The translations under genes were made by a program, and so were the position numbers. Below are positions 9,251 to 20,043 of a stretch of 64,000 nucleotides of DNA, piece by piece. Source of the DNA: Tetramitus jugosus (Eukaryota > Heterolobosea > Eutetramitea > Acrasida > Vahlkampfiidae); contig OW569348.1 in assembly GCA_937625935.1 (NCBI GenBank), positions 496,001 to 560,000 of the forward strand, read 5' to 3'. Position 1 is the first letter of the stretch, and every line of letters begins with the position of its first letter. Below the pieces are notes generated by a model. The model saw nothing but the letters and a program-made list of their open reading frames with translations. It was not told the origin of the DNA and ran no database searches.

Positions 9251-10120
9251 TTACTTTGCTGTCTCTCTCTTGTAGTCTCTTGGACTCACTGATGTTGACT
9301 TCTTCTTCCACATTCCTTTCTTCTGTTTCATTGCTTTCTGCTGCAATTGCATCAAGTGTTCTTTCATTTTCAGATTACGCTTCTTGTTTCCCTCGGACCA
9401 CACTTCACCTTGACCTTCGTACACAACGCCAAGTCCCTGTTGGAGCATATGTGCAGATACGTTGAATGGTATCAAACCGAACCAATGAGACCAGGTCCTC
9501 ATATACACTGCACACACCAACCGATTGTACTGATCCTTTCGAATCGGGTACACTGTAACCTTCCTGTTGGCCAAGAGATCGGTGAGGTACTGTTTGGCAA
9601 CGGGTCCATACTCTTGTCCCGGTTGGCCAAAGTGAGCACATTCGGGGGCGTCCATACCAGCCAATCTAATATGTAGAGTGTAGTGATCCAGTTTCAGTTT
9701 GCTCTTGTTGTCCTTCTTCTTCAGTCCCATGTTTGCCCACCAACTCATACGAGGGTACTTGGCCAAATGGAACATGCGTACCCACCAAAACGGTACCAAC
9801 GGAGGCACGTGATAGAACCGAAAGTTATCACCATCACCAACATGTGGCACAATACCAGAGAGACGTGGCTGCCTCTTCAACAGAGAGTCCTTTACACTGT
9901 CCACATTCTTCAATCGAACAAACGAAGCTCTAAACGCTCTCTGCACAGCAAAAAATGAAACAAGAGTGGAGCACGCAACCACACCATATTGAACGGAGGG
10001 ACTCTGTGAATGGAACCACTGTTTTGATCGATCCACTTGTTTGATTGTCGTTTGCTTGAATGTCTTGTACCACTCTCGCACAGTATCTACAGAGGGAAAA
10101 CCATTGTCTTGACCAGTCAT
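9251..10120 (-). CDS. Membrane-anchored SNase-like nuclease (LCL3 type)
   Basis: 289 residues from ATG 10120 (upstream frame has only TTG). A hydrophobic segment near residues 45-65 (YGVVACSTLVSFFAVQRAF) acts as an anchor. The thermonuclease fold follows: LSGIVPHVGDGDNFRFYHVP, then HIRLAGMDAPECAHFGQPG, then QEYGPVAKQYLTDLL, then DQYNRLVCAVYM. The three staphylococcal-nuclease catalytic positions are retained (Arg in HIRLAGMDAPE, Glu in GQEYGP, Arg in YNRLV), and the Asp of GDGDNF and MDAPE can bind calcium. The TM-then-SNase layout and MDAPE motif are those of the fungal Lcl3 endonucleases, which are mitochondrial in yeast by family knowledge. The tail is basic. It converges with the Myb gene (45 bases between stops). 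Confidence 0.85.
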   Translation of the reverse strand: MTGQDNGFPSVDTVREWYKTFKQTTIKQVDRSKQWFHSQSPSVQYGVVACSTLVSFFAVQRAFRASFVRLKNVDSVKDSLLKRQPRLSGIVPHVGDGDNFRFYHVPPLVPFWWVRMFHLAKYPRMSWWANMGLKKKDNKSKLKLDHYTLHIRLAGMDAPECAHFGQPGQEYGPVAKQYLTDLLANRKVTVYPIRKDQYNRLVCAVYMRTWSHWFGLIPFNVSAHMLQQGLGVVYEGQGEVWSEGNKKRNLKMKEHLMQLQQKAMKQKKGMWKKKSTSVSPRDYKRETAK

Positions 10121-10203
10121 TTCAATCACACTCGATAGTTCCAAGGTCTGTAGATCAAAAAGAATGCAACACAGTTCGTTGTTTTCCAGAAGAAAAAATA
10201 CAG

Positions 10204-10217
10204 TTTTGGGCGCGAAA
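10204..10217 (+). promoter_or_regulatory. E2F-like motif upstream of the nuclease gene
   Basis: TTTTGGGCGCGAAA, about 85 bases upstream of ATG 10120. It fits the E2F/DP consensus TTTSSCGCSAAA closely. Similar TTTTGGCGCG strings occur at 26035-26045 and 52452-52463. Function is inference. Confidence 0.35.
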
Positions 10218-10302
10218 TTGTTTTGAAGGCAGGAGGTACGTATCGTTATTGTAATTGACTTGTCGTATTAGTTGTAAGCTTACATTGTATCTATGTATTT
10301 AT

Positions 10303-13300
10303 TTATGCAAAAGAATCCCTCACTAGCCTTTCTTGTTCTTCCTTGTGAATCTTGGAGAAACCAGTACTTGGTGATGCACCACAGCCTCTACCGACATACT
10401 TGACGTCGACAGTTTGACGGCCAACGTGCTTCAAGCATGTTAATGCTCTGAAGTAGAAGTGAGACCAGGCACCATAGTTCTTTGGTTCCTCTTGCGTCCA
10501 TGTAACTGTAGCATTTGGATACTTGCGCATAGTTTCGGCGACCTTGTCGAATGGGAATGGAGACAATTGTTCCACTCTGACAACAGCGACATCATTCACT
10601 TGCTTCTCATCTCTGTATTGAGCCAAGTCATAGTAGACCTTACCAGAACAGAAGACAATTCTTCTAACCTTGTCATCAGCAACCATGTTAGGGTTGCTAT
10701 CTGGAATCACAGATAGGAACTTGGTGCCTTCAGCGAGGTCTTCCAACTTACTTGCTGCCAACTTGTGTCTCAACAAGGACTTTGGAGTCATGACGATCAA
10801 TGGCTTTCTGAAATCTCTGTGCATTTGACGTCTGAGGGCATGGTAGTAGTTGGCTGGAGTAGAACAGTTGAGCACTTGCCAGTTGTTTCTTTGAATTTGT
10901 TTCGTGACTTCTGGAGCCAAGTCAGATGGGAATGTATCTGGATCTTCATCAGTCAATTGCAAGAAACGTTCCAGTCTTGCGTTACTGTGCTCTGGACCTT
11001 GTCCTTCATAACCATGAGGTAAGAGGACAGTCAAGCCTGTTGACTTGTACCACTTTTGTTCTCCTGAACTCAAGAATTGATCAATAATAATTTGAGCTCC
11101 GTTGGAGAAGTCACCGAATTGAGCTTCCCAGATGATCAAAGCATTTGGATTTTCGAGTGAATAACCGAGTTCGAAACCAAGGACACCATACTCTGACAAA
11201 CTAGAGTTGGACACATGGAATTCGGCTTGATCATTGGAAATGTGATTCAAAGGAATGAACTTCTCTTCAGTATCTTGGTGAACAACAACCGAATGTCTGT
11301 GAGAGAAGGTACCACGCTCAACATCTTGACCACTCAAACGAACGTGGAACTTTTCGTTCAACAAGGAACCGAATGCCAAAGCCTCGGCCATACCCCAGTC
11401 GATTCCTTCACCAGATTGTGTCATTTGGGCCCTAGCGTCCAAAACTCTCTTCACACCAGGATTCAATTTGAATCCCTCAGGCACCTCAGAAATGGTCTTA
11501 CCAATAGATTTAAGGGTATCTAGTTTGACACCGGTTGTTCTGACTTGACTGTAAATATCTGGAGTCTTGATTCCGGCCCACTTGGTAGTGGAACCATACC
11601 ATTCGCTAGACAAGTCAAAGATGTGATTCTTGGACTTGTTGAAAGCTTCATCAAATATGCTCTTGACTTGATCTTGCATCTTTTGATATTCTGCATTGGT
11701 GATAACACCTTCCTTCAACAATTGTTCAGAGTAAATGCTCAATGTGCTTGGGTGCTTGGCAATCTTCTTGTACATAATTGGTTGAGTGAACATTGGTTGA
11801 TCGATTTCATTGTGACCATTCTTTCTGTAGCAAATGATATCAACAATGACGTCCTTGTGGAACTCTTGACGCCATTGAGCAGCAAGCTTACAAACTCTGA
11901 CAACAGACTCTGGATCATCACCGTTACAATGGAACACTGGAGCACCAATAAACTTGGCCAAATCTGTGGCATATGGAGAGGAACGAGATTGTCTTGGATT
12001 GGTAGTGAAACCAATTTGATTGTTAATAATGATGTGGACTGTACCACCAGTGGTGTAGTCATAGAGATCGCTCAATCCCATAGTTTCATAAACGACACCT
12101 TGGCCAGCAAATGAAGCGTCACCATGGATCAAAATACTCATGTTCTTTGTTCTGGTGGTGTCCCCACTGTAGAATTGCTTGGCTCTGGTCTTACCTTCGA
12201 CGACTGGATCAACAGCCTCCAAGTGACTTGGATTAGCAACCAAACTCAACTCAATTTCCTTGTTGTTGAATGGAAGCTTTCTCTTGCAGTTTGCACCCAA
12301 GTGATACTTGACATCACCAGTACCGAATCGACTGAATTGATTTCCTTGGAATTCAGCAAACAAGTTCTCCAAAGGCTTTCTCATGACGTTGGCAAGGACG
12401 TTCAATCTACCACGATGAGCCATACCGATCACGAAGCTCGTGCACTCCAAGGAGCTAGCAATATCAACGATAGACTTGATACCAGGGATCAAAGATTCAC
12501 CACCTTCAAGACCAAATCTCTTGGTAGTAGGGAACTTGGATGCCAAGTATGTCTCAAAAGTGTCAGAGAATAGCAAACGTTCAAGGATGACCAACTTTTC
12601 ATTCTTGGACAATGGCACTGGTTGGACAGTCTCAATGTGATCACGGATCCAGTTGCATTGTTGTCTGCTGTCAATGTACATGTATTCCCAACCAATGGTT
12701 GAACAGTACACTTGCTTCAATCGATCAATCAATTGCTTGAGAGTAATAGGTCCACGCTCTTGGTCAAGGAATCCTGTTGTTTGTCATATGTTATTGTTCG
12801 TGCGTCGTGACACGAAAGAAAGCATTGCGTGTGTGAGAATTCAGTTTTAGGAAAAAGAATTTGCGCGCCCAATCAAAAAAATTGTAAAAAAAAGATAGGG
12901 CGGCAAGCGCGAGCCACATCTAAAAACGAGACTTACCCTTCATCAATGGTCTGCCAATGGAGATGGGTCTGTTCAAATCTTCTTCAGAGAATCCATAATT
13001 CTCCAGTGCCAACTCTTGAGGGAACGTTCCATCCAAGTCAGCATAGTGTAGCTTCAATGGATCCAATTCACTGATTCTGTGACCATTGACTTGATAGGCA
13101 CGCACCAAGTCAGAAATTCTGTGACCCAAAGAACTTGCAGATGTGTCTGCAGCACCAGAGGAGATACCAGATGGTGATGTGAGTGATGGCTGAGCTGGTG
13201 AGGCGTATTTGAGTTGCGAAAAATAAGTGTTCCATTGTGGATCGACAGAGGCTGGATCTTCACTCCATTGTTGTTCCAATTCTTCAAGGTATCTAGCAGA

Positions 13301-13438
13301 GTGAACATTGGCATAACTGTCAACAGTGTTTGATCTTGTTTGAGTGGAAGAGATGGCGGCTTTCAATGATTGTTTGTTGGTCAAAGAGGACTTTGTGACC
13401 TGCTTTGATACGCTCTTGCTTAAATTTCTCAACAACAT
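10303..13438 (-). CDS. OGDH: 2-oxoglutarate dehydrogenase E1, mitochondrial (2 exons)
   Basis: Exon 1 is 12937-13438 and exon 2 is 10303-12773. The 163-base intron 12774-12936 has donor GTAAGT and acceptor ACAACAG; the split Gly codon gives MKG-FLDQERGPITLKQL in frame. The product is 990 residues, the normal E1 length. Residues 1-45 form a Ser/Lys/Arg-rich mitochondrial presequence (MLLRNLSKSVSKQVTKSS). YLEELEQQWSEDPASVDPQW is the E1 signature for E3/E2 docking. Visible catalytic parts are FVIGMAHRGRLNVL, the thiamine-diphosphate motif GDASFAGQGVVYETMGLSDL through INNQIGFTTNP, and the C-terminal transketolase-like half with HGYEGQGPEHSNARLERFLQ. It decarboxylates 2-oxoglutarate in the citric acid cycle and passes succinyl to lipoyl-E2. 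Confidence 0.97.
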
Positions 13439-13734
13439 GTTCACAAATTGCGTGTGTTTGATTTCGTGTTTTGTGTGGTGATACTTTTTGTTTTTGGTTG
13501 GAGGAAAATTGGGAGATATTGTTTTTTTTCTTGGTTGTGTTCGTGTGAATTCGCCGAACTGCCTCGGGATTTTCCGCCCCAATCAAATTGTAACCGTGCG
13601 GCGTGCGGACAACGTCTTTTGCAACATCGGCTAAACTGTTCTGGATCAATGTTGAGACATCACAAATACAAACACCAGGCGACTCCGAATACAATAGCCG
13701 CGAGATTGGATTTGTAGTCCTTACGATGGCCAGT
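13439..13734. other. Gap between OGDH start and APEH stop
   Basis: 296 bases holding the OGDH leader/promoter and the APEH 3' flank. A CCCCAATCAAATTGTAA string near 13577-13593 echoes CCCAATCAAAAAAATTGTAA inside the OGDH intron. No gene seen. Confidence 0.4.
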
Positions 13735-16176
13735 TTATTGCCAACGGCTAAACCACAGAGCGGTCAGAATAGTACGATCTGCTTCACACTCTGGAACTAG
13801 GATAGAGTGATTGTTCTTTGGGTAGATGTTGAGCTGAACTCTGTTGTGTTGTTCCATTGTCTTGCACTTCTTCTTGAGTTCAAAGTAGAACTCTCGACCG
13901 TTCATTGGTGGTACACGCCTATCTTCATCACCCAGCAAGATCAACACTGCGCAGGTGTCAATGTTGACTCGATGAACATGGGCCTGAGGAGATGCCTTGT
14001 ATTGCTGCAAAAGCACTTCTTCTCGTTGTGCAGGCGACAACTTCAAGTATTGTTCCTGTTCATGATCTTCATAATCAATACCGTTTGCTTCAGTGTAGCA
14101 CCAGTCAGGAATATCGGTCAGAGAAGTCATGCTAGCGATATTGGTCACAGGGTTCAACAAGGCAGCAGCCTTGAACAACTCAGGATATTGACCAATCATG
14201 TGTCCAGCCAAGAAACCGCCATGAGATCCGCCAACAATACTTGTCTTGTTTCTGTCAACATTGTAGTTGTTGAACATGTGCAATGTGGCAGCATGAACAT
14301 CAGACACATCCTGCTGTCCACACTTGCCAACAAGAGATGTGAGTGGATTGAGACCAAAACCAATTGATCCACGATAGTTCACTTCACAGACGGTAAATCC
14401 AGAAAGTGCATAAAAAGCAAAACCCATCATGTACATGGTAGTATACACACTGTGAGGTCCTCCATGAGGCGTCATGATCAGTGGGGATGAATTACTATCA
14501 TTGACAGTCTTGGAACTACGTTGTACAATGCATTCGAACTGTTCATTCTTGTCCTCTGTTTCAACAGAGATAATCTCCCAAGAGATAGATTTGATTTCGC
14601 TAGCTAACTTGGCAGGCATTGTACTAAAGCAATCATCGACAATGATCCACTTGAGAGTCAATTCACTTTCATTGGATTGTTGCTCATCAGCGCAACTGAT
14701 CATGACACGGTATGGAAGAGATGGACTAGTTTCGTATGCAATGATACGATCGTCCGAAGTCTTGTTAATCATATAGATGGAGTGATTTGGTTCACTTGTC
14801 ATGACTCGCTGCACCTTTCCAGTACTAAACTCAATCTTTAACAATGCATCAACAGAGCGCCAAGAATTATTGACATAAATATGTTTCGAGTCTTTGGTCC
14901 AACACTTGTAACTCAAATCATTACAATAGAGTCCAGGGAACTCACTCTTTGATGAGCATTCCTTCACATAGTCAACAACAATTCTTGTTTCCTTGGATGG
15001 CCATGCCATACTCATCAATCGTTTGCAAGTGTTATGACATGGTACTTTGCCCGTAGTCAAGTAGATCAAGTGAGATCCATCAGGGGAGAACACTGGTCTC
15101 AACACATTCCATTCACCCTCAGGTGTAATCTTGTCAACAGTGCATGTACCTTTCTCCTCATCTGAAAACTTCAAGTGATAGAGATCGTTTTGTCTCTGAG
15201 TGCAATACACGATACCAAGTCTTCTCTTGAGAACATTGTAACCGACGAATACGATTCCCTTCTCGTCTGGTGTTAACTGAGGTGAACTGACGGCAATATC
15301 ATGATCAACACCCTTGATCAACACTGGCGTTCTCTTACTACGATCATCCAACTTCCAACTACACTTGTAAATTCTGGACTTTTTAGCACCGACCAATTGC
15401 TCTCCCCACTCTTCTTGGCTTTCAAAATTGTACTTGCCAAAGATTAGACTACTGTCCTCGGAGGAGGCTGCAGTGTTGTTGTCTTTCTTGTTGTTGGATG
15501 AGTCATCCTTGTGTTCCTCCTCCAAGTGACTAAAATCCTTATCCCAGAATGTCTTTTGATAACACTTTGGTTTCTCTGCAAAATCGGCCAAGTAGTACAC
15601 ACAGGACTCATCCCTTGTCCAACAAACTCTCGAAAAGTAAACATCAGTGTACAACTTTCCATGAACATCATTGACTGGGATCAATGCAATTCGATTCGAT
15701 TGATTCCATACTTCAATCTGATAATTTACAAAGTTGGTCTTGTTGTTGTTTGCACCACTAGCACCAGCACCATTGGTAACATTCTTGAAGAGCATCAAAT
15801 ACTTTCCAGATGGAGAATAAGTGTACAGTTCAACATTGGACAGTGTCACTGGGAATCCAATGGATGAATAGTGAGCAGTCTTGGTGTCATCTGATGACGA
15901 TGATGATTGTTGTGGTTGTTGAAAGTGTTTCATGAACACTGTATTTGAATTGTTGTCGACATCTCTCTGAGTGTAGGTGACAACAATTGATTCATTATTG
16001 GATGATGAATCACTGTTGTTGTTGTTGTTGTTGTGATTCTCAATGAGAGCAGCAGAGGAGATGCTTGGTGTTTGAATGAGATCAAAGTACAAATCTGTGA
16101 GTTGCTTTGTTTTTTCATTCCATTGCTTGTTGTTGAATGGTGATCGAACAGAGTCACTTTTATTATTGTCTGACAT
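13735..16176 (-). CDS. APEH: Acylaminoacyl-peptidase (S9C oligopeptidase)
   Basis: 813 residues, intronless, ATG 16176. The N-terminal two thirds is a beta-propeller with low-complexity inserts (NNNNNSDSSSNNES, DDSSNNKKDNN). The C-terminal alpha/beta hydrolase carries the nucleophile elbow GGSHGGFLAG, the acid in LLGDEDRRVPPMNGREF and the His in YPKNNHSI. The stretch SLTDIPDWCYTEANG just after the elbow is characteristic of acylamino-acid-releasing enzymes. TPHGGPHSVY is the S9 oxyanion segment. By family knowledge it removes N-acylated amino acids from blocked peptides in the cytosol. It is divergent from the next gene with 136 bases between the ATGs. Confidence 0.93.
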   Translation of the reverse strand: MSDNNKSDSVRSPFNNKQWNEKTKQLTDLYFDLIQTPSISSAALIENHNNNNNNSDSSSNNESIVVTYTQRDVDNNSNTVFMKHFQQPQQSSSSSDDTKTAHYSSIGFPVTLSNVELYTYSPSGKYLMLFKNVTNGAGASGANNNKTNFVNYQIEVWNQSNRIALIPVNDVHGKLYTDVYFSRVCWTRDESCVYYLADFAEKPKCYQKTFWDKDFSHLEEEHKDDSSNNKKDNNTAASSEDSSLIFGKYNFESQEEWGEQLVGAKKSRIYKCSWKLDDRSKRTPVLIKGVDHDIAVSSPQLTPDEKGIVFVGYNVLKRRLGIVYCTQRQNDLYHLKFSDEEKGTCTVDKITPEGEWNVLRPVFSPDGSHLIYLTTGKVPCHNTCKRLMSMAWPSKETRIVVDYVKECSSKSEFPGLYCNDLSYKCWTKDSKHIYVNNSWRSVDALLKIEFSTGKVQRVMTSEPNHSIYMINKTSDDRIIAYETSPSLPYRVMISCADEQQSNESELTLKWIIVDDCFSTMPAKLASEIKSISWEIISVETEDKNEQFECIVQRSSKTVNDSNSSPLIMTPHGGPHSVYTTMYMMGFAFYALSGFTVCEVNYRGSIGFGLNPLTSLVGKCGQQDVSDVHAATLHMFNNYNVDRNKTSIVGGSHGGFLAGHMIGQYPELFKAAALLNPVTNIASMTSLTDIPDWCYTEANGIDYEDHEQEQYLKLSPAQREEVLLQQYKASPQAHVHRVNIDTCAVLILLGDEDRRVPPMNGREFYFELKKKCKTMEQHNRVQLNIYPKNNHSILVPECEADRTILTALWFSRWQ

Positions 16177-16312
16177 GTTGTTGTTGATATTTGTGTGTTA
16201 TCTGATTTGTGTTGATTTTGTTTTTTTGGTCAGCAAAGTGGTTTTTGTGGTCAAGCTTCTCTTTCTCCGCAGTATTTTTGGCATTTCCACCATCAAACAA
16301 GAACGCGAACAC

Positions 16313-16828
16313 ATGATGCCGCCAGACAACAATACCAATGATCCATCATCGAATAAGAAATCAAAAGTGCAATTCGATAAACAGGAGAGATTGACATTCA
16401 AACAGACATTGAATCAATTTTGGATCCGAATGACCACTCCAGGCTCATCCTATTCACAATCGATTAAGAATATGAATCCACAGGAGGTGATTGCAGCGAG
16501 AGAGAAGCTTCGGACGAGGATCAAGTATGGATCGTATTCATTTGTGTTTCTGGTCATGACTGGTTATGCACTCTATTCGAAATGTATGTGTTTTGAAGTT
16601 GTGTAATCCTATTGTTTGTCCGTCTTTATTGTCGTTGGATATTGTTGTTTCTTAACATACCACATGTTCTTCTTTCTAATGGAGCTAGATTTGGGAACAG
16701 AGGAGTCTCGACTCAGGTACAATATCAAACAATATTTGGCAAAGGAACAAGCCGAAGTGGAAAAGTTGCGCAAAGAAGTTTCTCAACTGGAGAGAGATTA
16801 CTCACACAAAATAAAGAGTGGACCATAA
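16313..16828 (+). CDS. Small single-pass membrane protein (2 exons), possibly mitochondrial
   Basis: Exon 1 16313-16583 (MMPPDNNTND...) and exon 2 16689-16828 join across a 105-base intron with donor GTATGT and acceptor GAGCTAG; the junction codon gives Tyr (ALYSK-Y-LGTEESR) and keeps the frame. The product is 136 residues: a polar basic N-terminus, one transmembrane helix (YGSYSFVFLVMTGYALYS) preceded by Arg/Lys-rich LRTRIK, then a charged coiled coil (EQAEVEKLRKEVSQLERDY). I do not recognise the family. The positive-inside layout with a short coiled tail resembles small cytochrome-oxidase assembly factors such as COA3 or COX16, but no signature confirms that. The splice prediction is sequence-supported. 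Confidence 0.6.
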
Positions 16829-16871
16829 ATGATTTTCTGTATTGTATCGCAAATACAATCACTCAACTCCT

Positions 16872-17963
16872 CTACGTTTCATCTGTCGTAAAAATATCAA
16901 TGTCAAAGAACTTTGAAGAGGTCAATGGATTGTATGTCCAGCGCACGGGAACAAACAAGGAAAATACTTGAATCCGGTAGTTGTCACAGTTCGATACGAT
17001 CAATTTGTTGTCACTGGTCAATGCAATACCACAGGGTCCACAAAACACTTTGGACTTCCGTTGTTGATCATTCTGATCCTCTGTTTCTTCTTCGAATGAA
17101 TCGTTATCTGAGGGAACTATTGCAGGAGACATTAGATATTGCTGTCCCCGAGCTCTTGGATCGACATTACTGTTTGCTACAATTGAATCATTGTTGGAAT
17201 TCAAGCATTGCAAGTGCCGCCCGCTCAGAGCATCAAACACTTGTACGTTGTGTTTGTTATAGTCGCATACAAAGAGCTTGCCATCAGAAGATATCGTTAT
17301 TCCTAGTGGTTGCACAAGTGATTCCATCATTCGTTCGTCCAAGTATTTGATACGGAACAGGAAATGACCGTGGCAATTGAAAACTTGCACTTGACGGTTT
17401 CCTTCCTCACTCACATAAATCTTTCGATCATCTCCCGTACCGTGCAAAGCAATGGACCAAGGTCGGCTCAACTCACCATCGAGCTCGCCTCTCGATCCAA
17501 AACTAAATGAATATTGTCCATGGGGATTAAACACCTGAATCCTGTGATTCCACCGATCGACAACATAAATGTAATTCCTTTCGTCCACTGCAACACCGAA
17601 CGGTGTTTGGAATTCACCATTACCATTGCCACAAACACCAAACGAACCCACAATCTGGTTTGTAGCCGTATCGACCAGCATGATACAATTTCTTCTATAT
17701 TCTACAACAATGAGATATCCGCGAGAGTCAACAACGATACCCAAGGGATGCTCGAACTGATCCATTGAGTGCAACCATTGGCCATCGTGGCCTCGGAACA
17801 CATGAATCTGCTTGTTGGGACTGTCACTTACATAAATCATGCCAGTGTTCCTATTGTGGGCAATGAACAGAGGACACATGAGTTGGCCATTCAATTGACC
17901 GAAACTCCCAAATTCATATAGGGGGCTAACAGAGAGCCTGCTGGAATGAGACCTATGAGACAT
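16872..17963 (-). CDS. NHL-repeat beta-propeller protein
   Basis: 363 residues from ATG 17963. Five to six NHL repeats are visible, each with the G-hydrophobic-aV-d-x-x-xx-iyVvD-x-x-Nx-RiQVF pattern, for example PFGVAVDERNYIYVVDRWNHRIQVFN and PLGITISSDGKLFVCDYNKHNVQVF, with glycine-rich turns such as FGSRGELDGELSRP between them. An acidic insert (EEETEDQNDQQRK) splits the last blades. There is no RING, B-box or kinase domain, so this is a stand-alone propeller, probably a protein- or RNA-binding scaffold. Family function is too diverse to assign a pathway. It converges with the preceding small gene (43 bases apart). Confidence 0.88.
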   Translation of the reverse strand: MSHRSHSSRLSVSPLYEFGSFGQLNGQLMCPLFIAHNRNTGMIYVSDSPNKQIHVFRGHDGQWLHSMDQFEHPLGIVVDSRGYLIVVEYRRNCIMLVDTATNQIVGSFGVCGNGNGEFQTPFGVAVDERNYIYVVDRWNHRIQVFNPHGQYSFSFGSRGELDGELSRPWSIALHGTGDDRKIYVSEEGNRQVQVFNCHGHFLFRIKYLDERMMESLVQPLGITISSDGKLFVCDYNKHNVQVFDALSGRHLQCLNSNNDSIVANSNVDPRARGQQYLMSPAIVPSDNDSFEEETEDQNDQQRKSKVFCGPCGIALTSDNKLIVSNCDNYRIQVFSLFVPVRWTYNPLTSSKFFDIDIFTTDET

Positions 17964-18218
17964 GGATGGAGAGATATGGATGTGGTAGTTGGTTTGGTAG
18001 TGTCGTAATAGCTATATAAGTGCTAATTATCGTTTTCTCTTTTGTAAAATGTTATGTGAATCAAGAATGTGGTTGTGTTCAAATACTTGGACAGTCAAAG
18101 GGTGGGCTTGGCAAATATTTGTCCTGTATTAGTTCGCGATTCCCAAAAAATCCGCGTAAAGAAGGCCAAAAAAAGCTGTGCTCAAGTTCGAGCAGGTATT
18201 GAGTTGACATGATCTCCT

Positions 18219-19730
18219 TCATGTGTCTGCGCCATGTTCATTTTGAAGAAGTGAAAGGTCTTTTGTGTCATCCTCCTGTGGTGCACTTCGTGCTGGTGCC
18301 TTCTTTCTTGACCTTCTGTTTCCATCACCACAACAAATCACAGAAGCGAATATCCAGATGGTACCCACGAAATCCAACGCGAAGCAAAGCATCAATGGAC
18401 TCAGAGCAATAGGCATAACCTTGTTCGTGTACAGCTGAACTGAATGTTCATAAGTAAACGTATTGTTCTTGAAGCCGTCGGGATTGGCAACGATGAGAGC
18501 CACAGGTGGAAATTCCTGTCTACTAAATTCACAGTCCTGTCTCAACAATAAACATTGGCCAATAATCGATGCATCATCTGGTACGAGATTTGAATAGTGA
18601 ACTGTAAAGTTAGCCATGGCATTGGTTGCAGTGCCATGTGCATCCAAATGATAATAAAAAATAAAGTAAATGCTATCGGTCGATTCATTGATGGAAATGT
18701 CGGTCATATCCTCTGATATCAACCAATCTGATGTCATTAGAAAGTCTCTATCATTGCTCTGTTGTTGTTGATGTTGTCCAGAGTTGGTCTTATTGACCGA
18801 TTGTACAATATGGAATTGGAATGAGTGAGGCACACTGGATGTCAGTTGAATGGATCGAGCAGCAATCGATCTTTTTCCATTCTGCCAAACGTTGAAATAG
18901 TTGTTTCCGACGACAATGTCCAAGAAGATGGCATCCTCCCTCTCTGATATGACCTTTGGTACATAGTTGATGAGTGTGTCAATGTGAACAACACTTCCCT
19001 TGTTCAACGTAAATGTCCAATACTCATAATTCATTCCACCAGTGATCAACGCATCCATCACAACAGGATTGTACTGTTTCGTTCGATATCCACTGACTTG
19101 GATCAATGGACTGCTGTTCAATGAATAAATAATGGTCTGTGTCTGCGCTGCATTCACAATTTGATTGAATCGTACACTTTTGGCAAATGGTTTGGACCTG
19201 GGAAAAAATAGTTGTCTACTGTACTGATTTCGATCCAATTTGAGTTGAAGAACAAGTTGATTGAGATAGATGAGACAGAGGATGACTGTGGCTACAATGG
19301 TGACAAAATTCATGCACAGACACATGCTAATGGCGATTGAAGTCGGAGAGCAGTCTTGCTTAATCGAGTATTGATTCTTGTTCTTCAAATTTGGATCATT
19401 GCTATTGTGATTGTTGTTGCGATAAAAAAGTGAACGAGAGCCACCTGTTTGATAGGAAGAGGATGATGAGTCGTTCGAGTCAACACCATTGTATTGCATG
19501 GATGATTGATTCAACAGTGCCAAGTGTTCTGCACCAGAGATACGAGTGGCAAGGCTGAATCGAGCACTGGCTCTGTGATTGGGTAACCGTCTTTTTCTTT
19601 GTGGTTGTTGTTGTTGTTGTGATGGTGAAGATGTTGAAGATGGAGAGATGGTGTTGTTGGTCTCATGATTGATTGCAGTTGAGATCTTTGGGTAGGCATG
19701 CTTCTCATGTCCCTCCTCTGTTGATGACAT
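18219..19730 (-). CDS. Two-transmembrane protein with large extracytosolic domain, unknown
   Basis: 503 residues if the start is ATG 19730 (AAAAACAAAAATG context, MSSTEEGHEKH); an in-frame ATG at 19778 would add 16. The N-terminus is disordered with poly-Gln and Arg-rich QRKRRLPNHR. TM1 is near ISMCLCMNFVTIVATVILCL and TM2 near LSPLMLCFALDFVGTIWIFA. The 230 residues between them have many NxS/T sites and beta-rich sequence (IDTLINYVPKVISEREDAIF, MTDISINESTDSIYFIFYYH). A short cationic tail (RRSRKKAP) ends in the cytosol. No family recognised. The layout suggests a surface or endomembrane protein with a lumenal sensor or adhesion domain. Promoter is shared with the divergent NDH-2 gene. Confidence 0.75.
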   Translation of the reverse strand: MSSTEEGHEKHAYPKISTAINHETNNTISPSSTSSPSQQQQQPQRKRRLPNHRASARFSLATRISGAEHLALLNQSSMQYNGVDSNDSSSSSYQTGGSRSLFYRNNNHNSNDPNLKNKNQYSIKQDCSPTSIAISMCLCMNFVTIVATVILCLIYLNQLVLQLKLDRNQYSRQLFFPRSKPFAKSVRFNQIVNAAQTQTIIYSLNSSPLIQVSGYRTKQYNPVVMDALITGGMNYEYWTFTLNKGSVVHIDTLINYVPKVISEREDAIFLDIVVGNNYFNVWQNGKRSIAARSIQLTSSVPHSFQFHIVQSVNKTNSGQHQQQQSNDRDFLMTSDWLISEDMTDISINESTDSIYFIFYYHLDAHGTATNAMANFTVHYSNLVPDDASIIGQCLLLRQDCEFSRQEFPPVALIVANPDGFKNNTFTYEHSVQLYTNKVMPIALSPLMLCFALDFVGTIWIFASVICCGDGNRRSRKKAPARSAPQEDDTKDLSLLQNEHGADT

Positions 19731-20043
19731 TTTTGTTTTTGGCGGGTGTTTGTCAGTCGGTAAAACGGAAAAATACATTAAAGTTGAACAACTTGTTCTC
19801 GGTGAAGACAGCGAATCTGGCTACTTTGTGAAATCTCCGTGGTTCCTGAGAGGAAGATTTGAGAGGTGAAATTGTCTGGATAAATTCCCAGTTCCCAGAA
19901 GTTTTTGTCCAGGAATTTTTCCCTTTGGTTCATCGCTGTTGCATTTGGCTAAAGCTCGAGATTTTGCACCACCACAAACAACAAACAAAGCACCCCAACC
20001 AACACACAAACCAATCTCCTCCACGTGATATTAGAAAGAATCA
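19731..20043. other. Divergent promoter between the two-TM gene and NDH-2
   Basis: 313 bases. A TTTTTGGCGGG string lies at 19735-19745 and a CAA/CCA-rich leader precedes the NDH-2 ATG. No ORF or RNA gene seen. Confidence 0.5.

Noticed and set aside
16313..16828. Naming the small spliced protein COX16 or COA3
   Set aside because: Only topology agrees; no family residues could be matched.
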